DNA from: Meandrina meandrites
Lineage: Eukaryota; Cnidaria; Anthozoa; Scleractinia; Meandrinidae
NCBI GenBank assembly: GCA_963693305.1
Contig: OY855910.1
Span: forward strand, 18,206,362 to 18,270,361
DNA length: 64,000 bases
Reading direction: 5' to 3'
Part shown: one piece after another, positions 21,476-31,178 of the stretch
Position numbering within the stretch: the first letter of the stretch is position 1
How the letters are laid out: each line of letters starts with the position of its first letter
Notes under the pieces: model-generated
What the model was told of the DNA's origin: nothing
What the model saw: only the letters and a program-made list of their open reading frames with translations
Database searches by the model: none
Position numbers and translations under genes: made by a program

Positions 21476-23216
21476 TCAGTCATCTTCAGCAAATAATCTT
21501 ATTCCTTGGCCCCGCCAAGTGCCTTTCCAGATACCGAGGATAGACTTCCGTAAATTGGTTTGGGATACAGAACCTTCACGTACCCATAAGCTAGAATCCC
21601 TTCCCCAACGAGGATGTGGGACATAAAATAATGCTTTAACTGTTCTTGCCCTTTGGTTGATTGTCTGGACTAAAGCTCTCCATGGTTCTAACTCATCTCC
21701 CTTGATAAGTACCATATCTCCTTGTACTGGCCAGTATGGTACACTCACAGATGTGATTGGGAAATCAGGGCGACTATAATCAATGCATACCAAGTGATTT
21801 GGGCTGCGAAGATTGAGATTATCCTCACATAGCATGACAGGTCTTTTGATAGAAGCAACATGACCTACAAGTTCAGTCCCTGATGGTTCCAAAACTAGGT
21901 ATTTTGAAAACGAATGATGGGCTGGCTCATTTTCACTCATAATATGTTGAGATCCATCTCCAATTATGACAACTTCATGCTTTTCATGGACTGTAATTCT
22001 AAGTATATGTGTTATTGCCAACACTTCCATTGCATTTTTTAGTGCTTTCACAAATAACGCTGTCACCAGCTTTAAAAGACTTCCCTCTTTCTCCACACTT
22101 TTGGAGAAAACAAATGCTGCGGCACTCACATGCAACATCAGACAGGTGTTCTTGAGATGCTACAATCCCTTTTTCATCAGACAAAATCTGTAGCACCTCA
22201 CTTCTCTGCCCTCTATCATTCCAGTGTACTCCTTTCAAATGACAAATAACAAAAAAGTTTGGCAGACTTTGATCTCTTTCTTCAACTGGGATACTGGCAA
22301 CAATGGAAGACATTTCTGACAGACTTGAACAATGCTGTGTAAATAATGCTCCAGCTTGTAGATTTTGACTTCATTCAGTCACGCACCTTTAAAATCTCCC
22401 GCCTCAATTCTGCTCTAGCAAATGTCAATTCAATGTTTTTGTGGTTGTTAGAAATAGCTGTATACCTTCCCACAGCTCTCTCAAAATAATAGCACCAGTA
22501 ATTGTCAGGGGAACCAAAGTATAGCACATCCTTATGAATATGAGTTACTAGATGATTGACTGCATGGCAACTGGGAAGTCCATACTTGTCCTTGAGTAAA
22601 ATATTATAGCGGAAACACATATCCTTAAAAATCATAGCAGATTGGTTATCAAAAACAATTTTTTGCGCCAATCCAAAATTTTTTCCAGTCCAACCTGTGA
22701 GAGTTTTAATTCGAGTTGAAGTTCAAGTGCGTCAAGAACTGCTTTTGCAATTCTTTCAGAAATATCATTCTCTGTGGCAGGAACACTTTCCGTAATCTCA
22801 GGCTCATGATCTTCACTTCCAGACGGATCTGATTCAGTTCCTTCAGTGGTCACACGAATTTCACTTCCACAGTGACTTCCCTCATCATCACTGGCCACAA
22901 AATTTAAAGAGCATTCGGCTTCAAAAATTCCTTGATCACTATAAGTGCAAGCAGTGTTCTGTGAAGATTCTTCAGGACTACCAGCCTCTTCTAAGAAATC
23001 GTTGTCACTTTGAGCTTCCGCATAAGTTTGTACTGCATTTGTCCGATCAAAATGTCTGTATGCTGTTGCTCTTGAAACGGGAGTGTTAACGCAAACTTCG
23101 CACTGGCAATGGACATGTGGTTGTACATCGCTTTCGTTACATGTACAATAAAAAAAATATTGGACTTGCCATAAATTCGATCGCATTCCACGTCGTTTGT
23201 TGGCCTCAAACAACAT
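21476..23216 (-). pseudogene. EnSpm/CACTA-like transposase gene, decayed
   Basis: Read on the minus strand. An N-terminal open segment (23216-22632) starts at an ATG and carries CTCNESDVQPH and PVSRATAYRHFD, like the Cys-rich start of animal EnSpm proteins ('C.C..C.....SRST.YRHw'), followed by an acidic Ser/Glu-rich stretch. The next segment (22671-22375) has SCHAVNHLVTHIHKDVLYFG, then DNYWCYYFERAVGRYT and NIELTFARAELRREIL. That matches the C-terminal region after the DDE core, with its 'H.LvHl..d...fG....fw.f.fER' pattern. Two further segments (22313-21999 and 22138-21476, joined by a frameshift near 22130) hold an unknown C-terminal domain (PYWPVQGDMVLIKGDE, FYVPHPRWGRDS). The catalytic core is absent between the first two segments, so an internal deletion is likely. 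Ends of the element were not found. Confidence 0.6.
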
Positions 23217-23692
23217 TTAAAAAGTTAAATTTCCAGCAACTTAAACCAAAAATAGAAAGGAAATATCGAAGCTCACGCAAGTCAGACAACCAGTTTCAAA
23301 ATGGTTGAGACACTCTCCTTAAAAAATGACTTTCCCTTTAAAATTGCTCAAAAATTGGAAAAGTAAGAAATTGAGCTTCCGACCCCCCACCCCCCTTTCA
23401 AAGTTGTTGCTTAACTAACTCAATGTCATGTGCACAAGTTAGCAACATTAAGATGAGGGAGGGGGATGAATGATTGCTAGGTATTTGAAAATCTGAAAAT
23501 AACCCGTAAAGGACTAGTGTCTAAACAGGTTTTGAAAATGGTTGGAGGTTTGGATCGGGTTAGCCTCAATTTGATAAAGACCCAGTCCTGTGCGGATGTG
23601 ATGGAGCAGTGTCAGCGTTTGCAATGAACGACCAAAGCAAAATTGTGTTGTGCCTTCTGATAGTTAACTTGTGCACTTTTTACGTTTCATTC
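23217..23692. other. Spacer upstream of the SAM-domain gene
   Basis: Back-to-back with the minus-strand transposase relic. Contains C-rich and GGGAGGGGG tracts near 23390-23465 but no gene. The promoter of the SAM gene should lie here; no TATA box is obvious. Confidence 0.4.
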
Positions 23693-25493
23693 ATGGCTTC
23701 GAATGTGGAGAAGGATTTCAGAGGTAAATTCTGTCGTTTTATTTGTCCCTTTGTTTCGAATTTAGTGAAAATGTTCTGTCATTTGCCTGTGTCGTGTGCA
23801 AGTTTTCGACGAATGTTTCTGCTATTTTGTCTCTTTCAGAATGGTCGTGCAAAGAAGTCTCTAACTGGCTGCGAGAAAAACATTTTGCTGAAGAAATTGT
23901 GAAGAAGTTCTCTGGTATATGATTTATAGAAATGCTACTTTCCAACTGACTTCGCTCTTCCCTCTATTTTCTGTGAAGCTTTATGTTTGAACGGAATGCC
24001 CATTTTGTGTTTACAGAACAGAACATAAAAGGGCGCCACCCGTGTATGATGCGAAAATGTGATGGAGATATGCTCATCAAGTGTGGATTGGAAACTGTTG
24101 GCGATCAAATGGAATTTTTCCACCACTTGGAGTCTTTAGTTGAAGGTACGAATACTTAATTAAAAGCGAAGGAAAGGAAATAAGACAACACTTTCCTTGA
24201 GGAGCTTGCATGGATTTGCACATTTTTGATCGCGCATCAAGTTTGCCGTTCGCAATCCATTTTAATCTTCTTCAGTTCTGATCATCCTTGTTAAAATTCA
24301 GTTAATTATCACTTCTTTTTTGTTTTTCTAACTTGGAAAACTGTTATTTTGAAGTTTACTTCAATTTGAATTTAATTTTGTACAGAAATGTAACAAAGTA
24401 CCTTGAGAATACGAATTTGAATTGTGCATGCTTTTCGATTCATTCTTTTGATGCGTAGCCGTAGAATGCAGGGTAAGGCTATTCGAGTGTTGGATTTATT
24501 TTTACTGCCTATCGATATGATGTAAATTTCTGTAATTTTTTTATTGAGAATTTTGACCTTGGCTTGCTCGAAATCTAAAGTCTGTTTTTAAAATCAAACG
24601 CCACTTCTAAACATGTGAAACAGAAGTCTTGGTTGAACTTTAATCCCAGTGTGCACAGAAAAACTTTAATTAATTACTTCTATACCATCACTACATGAGA
24701 TGGAAACAAAATACTGTGTTGTTTTGAATTCTCTTATTTAGACAACAGCAGTGACACCAGTAGTAGTGTGGCCGCAGCTCCCAAAACCTCGCGTACCTTG
24801 GAGTTGCCTAAGGGAGTGAAGTATGATCCACCAAGAAAGAAAGAAAAATTGAGCGCACCCGAAATAAAAAAGTTGGATCCTTCCACAAAAGTTGTCTATG
24901 TAAATGTGTAAGTTGAATTAATTTTCTGAACTATTATTTTCATTCATTTGTAGCGTAGGTAATATTATCTCGTAATTTATTTAGTTTTTTGTAGTTTTCA
25001 TATTTTGTACAAAGGTTGCAGCTGGTTTAAGCTGTAAGAGTGTGTCTGCTCTCTAATTTACTAATGCTTCTTCTTTTGTTTCCTTCCTTTTCTGAAGGCT
25101 TTCAAAAATACGAATCGCAACAGTTTCAACATTCCCTGGAGATTCAATTCCTTCCATAAGGACAGATCGAGAGGCAGCAGAGAAAGTTGATGCTCTCGTG
25201 GATGAATTGGTTTCAGAGTGTTCAATACAAAGCATTAACTTTGGGCGAGGTAAACTATGTTAGCAAATTATGTGATCTTATAGTTTTAATGTATTTTATT
25301 TATGTTAAGTAACATCTTGTTCATTTTCCCATTCATGTTGTGGTCCTTGTCCTGGTCCAAATTTAAATGTGTTAAATCTATTAAATACCAAATCATAAAT
25401 GCTCTTTTCACACGCTCAGATGGAATAAGAGAGCACATAAAAGTGGTCCTTTATGAGAGAAGAAGAATGCTTACATTGGGGCACAGCTATGAG
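23693..25493 (+). CDS. SAM-domain protein gene, six phase-matched exons (incomplete at 3' end)
   Basis: Exons by GT/AG sites with matching phase: 23693-23723 (ATG, MASNVEKDFR), 23840-23914, 24017-24145, 24742-24907, 25098-25249 and 25420-25493. Exons 2-3 encode a sterile alpha motif: EWSCKEVSNWLREKHF, EEIVKKFS, then DGDMLIKCGLETVGDQ and FFHHLESLVE. SAM domains are small helical protein-interaction modules, often self-associating. Exon 4 is a polar Ser/Lys-rich linker (DNSSDTSSSVAAAPK, PPRKKEKLSAPEIKK). Exon 5 encodes IRIATVSTFPGDSIPS and a Glu-rich helix; exon 6 has REHIKVVLYERRRM. About 208 residues in total. No stop follows exon 6 in a sensible place. A weak continuation may begin at 25942 after a strong pyrimidine tract (NESKK...), but it is out of frame and runs into a MITE. 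I do not recognise the full protein. All six exons look intact, which favours a real host gene. Confidence 0.75.
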
Positions 25494-25994
25494 GTATCTT
25501 TCAGCTAATTTTAAAATACTAATGTTAATTGTATATAGAACAAGATTTCTTCCAGTGGTGTTTCAAGGGCAATTTATACCAAAGTTGAGAGGTCTAAAAT
25601 ACTCTTATAAGTTCTTAAACCAGTAGAAATGTTAATGTTATCCTCAACAATTCACCTTTACTGTAAATTTTAGGGCAGGTCATCTACAGTTGTTTGCATT
25701 TTATGTGTGCACATGACAACTTATTAGATTGGACATCAGCCAATCACAAATTGGGGTAGGAAGGAAGCATGGTGCAGCCTTTCTCAGGACCAGAATTGTG
25801 TTAAAACATTGTTTGACTGGTGACTGAAAGTTGGTCTCTAAGTGCAGTGTGCAGCAAGACATTGCCCTCTTTTTAAGGATAAGTTGTGAAACGACTATCA
25901 AAGAGAGTAACTAAATTACCAAATTTCTCTCTTTTGTGCAGAACGAAAGCAAGAAAGGTGCATAATTCTTCTTCTGCTAGTTCAAACAGTAATA
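25494..25994. other. Intron-like sequence with possible exon at 25942
   Basis: No gene until AAATTTCTCTCTTTTGTGCAG, a strong acceptor at 25922-25941. It is followed by codons NESKK in the phase left by the previous exon and then TAA. With a two-base shift the frame becomes a polar Ser/Asn run (VHNSSSASSNSN), so this may be a damaged exon. Confidence 0.35.
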
Positions 25995-26400
25995 CCGTAA
26001 TGATTCGATTTAGCGCCCTCCTTCCAATAAGCGCCCCCTTCCTAATAAGTGCCCCCATTCAAATGTGTTTTTGTAAATAAGCGCCTATTCCAATAAGCGC
26101 CCCTATTCTTACAGGTTTTGTTATTGTTAGGTACCATAGATAAACTCGTGAACATTCACCATACCGTACATGTGTATATTTACGGCTAAAATGAAGAATT
26201 CTTTTAAAAGTAACTCAACTTTCAACAATTTCTGTTATTGTTAGTGATTTTAATATTTATTAAAGTCTTGTTTCGAACATTTGGTTGATTCTCGAAAAAT
26301 TAAATAAGCGCCCTTTCCCGAATAAGCGCCCTGTCTTGAATAAGCGCCCTCCGTTGAGGTGCCAAAAGTAAATAAGCGCCCCACGTGCTAAATCGATTAT
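25995..26400. repeat. MITE-like element built of AATAAGCGCCC units
   Basis: Starts ATTCGATTTAGCGCC and ends with the complement of ATAATCGATTTAGCACG, so the two termini are loosely inverted. The motif AATAAGCGCC (or close variants) occurs about eight times, three near the left edge and three near the right edge, with an AT-rich centre. No coding capacity. Confidence 0.55.
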
Positions 26401-29400
26401 CTCGCGCATTATACTACAGCTGTTCATGAATCTTTCAATGATATTTTTAATCTTTTTAGGTCTTCATTGTATGACTGAGCGAAAAATAAAACAAATGGAG
26501 ATTAGTTTTGAGCCCGAAACGAGCCAAAACTGACAGACTAAATTTGCAAATGTGTCGCAAGCGAAATTATGCAGTAAAACATTGCCACTTTTTTCTATGG
26601 GCGATAACTTTAAATATCGTAAAAATACTTTCTATGGGTAAACTATACACCCATCTGCTATAATATCAAAAAAAATCTCTGGGGAGATGGTTTTCAGTGG
26701 CCCGGTTGGCCTGTGATTATCACTAATTTTGCCGAAAATCTGTTGTTTGAAGTGTCAACAATTGCGTGACACGGCTGGTAAACCACAAATAAAATTATTT
26801 TTAAAAGTATGTTTGACACTCTTGTAAGAATTCAGCCAAAAAAATCATGCAAATATATGGGCCAGTTGGTGAACTCCTTGAAGAAGTAGGAGCAATGTGA
26901 GATTTTCTCCGTTCACACGTTTTAGAAACGTTGCGTGATCACAAAATGTTAGACGGTAATTAATTCAGTTAAATTTATTGAAGTTCTCACAATCCCGAAG
27001 TTCTCACCATCATTCACAAAACCAGGTCTTATAAAGGAAAGGTTAAGAATTCCCAGATTCACTGATAGACGTAATCACGGGTCGATATTGTTTGGTAATT
27101 TCTTTACGTGATCTAAAGGGAACTCGGGTAATAATTAAAGTATGTTTTTGCCGATCTCGTCGGATCTGATGCCTGTGTTTTTATGCAAATTTGTTATCAC
27201 TCGTTTTATTCTAGTCCTATACAGCAGGAAAATCTAACACTATAAAATGTTTGTTTAATTCATTTTCAATTAGACATGAACAGTGTAACTGAAAAGTAAA
27301 GAATTTTATGGTTGACGGATCAATTCAAGAAGCAGAACATTACTTTTCAAAGTTATGGACAAAGATCTATTTTCAGCACGATTAGTACTTTTCAAACAAC
27401 TGAAATTTTGAATATGATTCATGCCAGAATTTAACGTAAAAGTTGTACCAGCCTTGAATCTAATTTCTTTGGGGACATTTTTAATTGCTAATTAAATTAT
27501 CTTTATTTTGAGAACGAGATTAAATTGAATTCCGTAAATTCGACTCTTCGCTGTTGTGGATAAAACAAAATGGATGTTTCAGGGATGTTTGCTGTATTAG
27601 TTGGTGGTCAGTGCTTGGCCTTTGATCCCAGAGACAAAAATTAGTGTATGGACATAGTCCAACTGCTATCATGCGCAATAAATATACAAGACAGCACTGA
27701 AGTCACTCGATCTGGTCACACTGTGTCATGCACTAGAAAGATTTATGGCATGTTGATTCTTCAGATTCGCGCCCGCTTTTATCGCTCGCCCGCAACTACC
27801 GAGAGAGTCTCCCCCTTTTTTCCTCGCTTGCCCGCTTTTTTCAATCGCCCCCAACTACTGAGACAGTCTCCCCCTTTTTTCCTCGCTAGCCTGCCTTTTT
27901 CGCTCGCTCCCAACTACCGAGAGAATCCCCCCTTTTTTTCCTCGCTCGCCTGCTTTTTTCGTCCGCCCCATTTACCGAAAGAGTCCTCCCTTTTTTTCCT
28001 CGCTCGCCCGTTTTTTTTGTCCGCCCCCAACTACCGAGAGAGTCCCCCCTTTTTTTCCTCGCTCGCCCGCTTTTTTCGTCCGCCCCCAACTACCGAGAGA
28101 GTCCCCCCTTTTTTTTCCCTGCTCGCCCGCTTTTTTCGTCCGCCCCCAGCTACCGAGAGAGTCGCCCCCCCTCCCCCACCCCCTTTTTTTTCCTCGCGCG
28201 CCCGCCTTTTTCGTTTGCCCCAACTACCGAGAGCCCGGAACAGGCTAAGTGATAACCTGCAAAGAAGTTGTCTCTTCTCCACCCAGTGTTTGAGAATTGA
28301 GAAATCCGTTTTATTAGAATTTGATCGAGATCAGTATTACGTATTACCCATTAAAAAGTAGGATTCGTAGGTGCTTTTTTTTTCTACATACATGTTCGTT
28401 GTTGAAATATTTTGAAACTCCACCCCGCAAGTCACCCCACGCCCCACCCCTCTCGACCTCTGACATTCCACAGACCTGTTGGCTTCATCCCACCCCATCC
28501 CACCCATTTTAAATACAACAGTTCTCCATCCTCCGAAAATTGGCTGATAATTTTCAGGGACGTTTCGCATAGAGAAAATTGCCTTATGCAACTGAAACCG
28601 CTATCTGTGGACAGCCGGATCAAAAGGACCAGAGAAAAGAAGCGGCGAAGAAAAGGGGCTTTTCCTTTCCTTAAAAGGGGGGTGAAGGTGGAATGTAGGT
28701 GGCACCGATTTCATGACAAGAAAACTCCGATGTTTTTAAACAAAAGGGAAGAACTGGTCCTCTCCACTACATTCACCAGTGATTGCAGTTTATCTCCACA
28801 AATGTAATGTGTTTATCTAGCGAACGTACAGTACTAGAAAAGAAATGACACTAGACCAAAAAATATCCTTAGAATGATCATGCAACGTATGAAGTGAATG
28901 TGGGAATATTTTTTTACATGTGTACCAAGTATGACTGAAGCGCAAACAAATTTTCGATGTCGTAATATTTTTATTAAACGTGTGCTGGATGTACTGGACT
29001 ATCCGACCTTTCGTCATTCTTTTTCTTTTTTTTTCTTGCCGACGCTGAACGCTAATGAATTCTCTAACCAGATCATTGCTATTTCATATCATTATTACAG
29101 ACAGTGAAATCCACCCAAATCCACCACTACTAATTTTAGTGTGGGAAACCACTGAGAATAGGTTAGTCGTCAATCGACTAAATCGACCATTTGTATGAGT
29201 CAGGATGAGTAGTTTATCGTCGTATGAAAAATAGTATAGAACAAGCTCATCAAGCAGAGCACCCCAGTATCACCCCAGTACTCAATTATTAAAGGCAAAT
29301 ACACTACGTATGGACAAAACATCGTAAATGTTTATCTAATTTAAATTTCAGCTGAAGAAAAGTAAACAGCTACCCGCGGGAAAAGAACCACCTAAAAAAT

Positions 29401-29918
29401 AGATCCAATCTCATTATAAATAATTAAAGAAGTAAAATTATCTCTTTACGTTCCTATCTACAATAAGCAGGTGATATCTATTCGTTTTCCAATATTATTA
29501 CCGACTCTCACTCAAAACTTGAAAACCCTCAGGAATTGTGACCAGCCGTGTCACGCAATTGTTGACACTTCAAACAACAGATTTTCGGCAAAATTAGTGA
29601 TAAACACAGGCCAACCGGGCCACTGAAAACCATCTCCAAGAGATTTTTTTTGATATTATAGCAGATGGGTGTATAGTTTACCCATAGAAAGTATTTTTAC
29701 GATATTTAAAGTTATCGCCCATAGAAAAAAGTGGCAATGTTTTACTGCATAATTTCGCTTGCGACACATTTGCAAATTTAGTCTGTCAGTTTTGGCTCGT
29801 TTCGGGCTCAAAACTAATCTCCATTTGTTTTATTTTTCGCTCAGTCATACAATGAAGACCTAAAAAGATTAAAAATATCATTGAAAGATTCATGAACAGC
29901 TGTAGTATAATGCGCGAG
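26401..29918. mobile_element. 3.5-kb segment bounded by 379-bp inverted repeats
   Basis: Bases 26401-26779 are an inverted copy of 29541-29918, nearly identical by eye. The outer ends read CTCGCGCATTATACTACAGC and its complement. The interior has no recognisable transposase. It contains the 60-bp tandem array at about 27780-28240, C-rich DNA at 28420-28510 and otherwise AT-rich sequence. A non-autonomous DNA transposon with very long terminal repeats is the simplest reading. No clear target duplication is seen: the flanks read GATTAT on the left and ACAATC on the right. Confidence 0.7.
27780..28240. repeat. Tandem repeat, about eight 60-bp units
   Basis: Each unit has the form CCCCAACTACCGAGAGAGTC, a C run, a T run, CCTCGCTCGCCCGC, a T run, then CGTCCG. 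Copies of the ACTACCGAGAG core recur every 55-70 bases from about 27796 to 28225. Because the period is a multiple of three, long repetitive open frames appear on both strands (27648-28361 plus, 28282-27886 minus). I treat these as artefacts and not as genes. Confidence 0.85.
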
Positions 29919-31178
29919 ACAATCAAATTTTCACAAAATTCAGTCTAACCGGAAGTGGATTTTGAGCCCAAACGGGGCGAAATCGTTTTTTGCATATTTC
30001 TACGAAAGGAAGCTGTGTCAGGACAAACTAACTGCAGTCCGTTTAGTTTCTCACTAGGACCTATCTTTGTGCAAAATATGAGCGAAATCGATTTTTCGAC
30101 TTGTGCCGCCGAAAGTCGATTTTAGTCGACTTTTGTAGAAAGCTGCACTAAAGTGGCTCTAAACTGAAAAATCATCGAGAACAGAGTGCTAAAACCTTGC
30201 TGATGAAGGATTCATCTTTCCTTCCACGGCCGTGAAGAGATGGTGTCATGACACTTCAAATGCGTTTTGAATACAAATCACGGACTTGAACACAGACTTA
30301 ATGAGGCTTCTCAAGACTTCTGAGAACAAAATGGTAATGTACATTATTGCTTCAAGTTTGGATGGAATTTTTAGAAGGATCGGTAAAGCCATTGAGTGAA
30401 TAATTGACTGCCAAAGCCGTCCGCTAAAATTAAAGCTTTCGCTTTGGAGTGAACAACTGAATAATTAACTCTTGTATGCAGGATTGCACGGCTTTGAAAT
30501 TTTCGATATTTTGACGCTTTTGAATACATTTCTTGGCTTCTTCTTACCTGAAAATTAACTTGAAACAAAGTTTCTTTCAAGTTTCTTTCATTTTTCCATC
30601 TTTAGTCCGGAATTTTAGGCTTTTGAAGCCGAATAGATTTGACACGCACGTGTTGTTATCCGATACGCATTTTTAACCAAGACTTGCTTCAGTTGTTTAT
30701 TTAGCCGCTTTGTTTTGAGTTGTGTTTATAGATTTAAAACTTACTACAGTGCTTCAGAAAATACAAAGGAGTATGTTTATTAACATTAAAAGTAAAGGAA
30801 AGCGTTGAAGGCGTTGCTAGTGTTAATTTTGTGCTAGGAATTCTGTAGTATTGTAAGCGATTTTACGCCGTTTCGCACCGCCGTGATTTGTAAATATTTT
30901 CCATCTTCTCAAATTACCGCTTTTCTGAACCAAGAAATTTCCTTAGTACTTTTGAATCAATGGCAGTAGCAGCTGTACAGAATGAAAACCTATCTTTTAC
31001 CAGAGTATTTTACGATATTTGTAAGACTTTGTACAAATTCTCTGTGTTTTTCCGAGCTCCAAAAATGACGCGCAGAGGTGAAGAAAACTTAATCGCTGTC
31101 TTTAAGTTTGGTTTGGGATCAATTTATGAAGGCTAACGTCTTTAACATCTGTCCCAATTAACATTTTCTATTATTCAG
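29919..31178. other. No gene seen
   Basis: AT-rich, with short inverted motifs around AGTCGATTTTAGTCGACT near 30112-30130. The reading frame 30580-30371 minus has no recognisable feature. If the SAM gene and the zinc-finger/propeller exons belong together, this is intron. Confidence 0.4.

Noticed and set aside
25942..25965. Terminal exon (NESKKGA stop) of the SAM gene
   Set aside because: Phase fits and the acceptor is good, but a damaged longer exon is equally likely; left as a note only.
27648..28361. Long Pro/Phe-rich open frame (and minus-strand Gly/Lys frames)
   Set aside because: Entirely explained by the 60-bp tandem repeat, whose period is a multiple of three.
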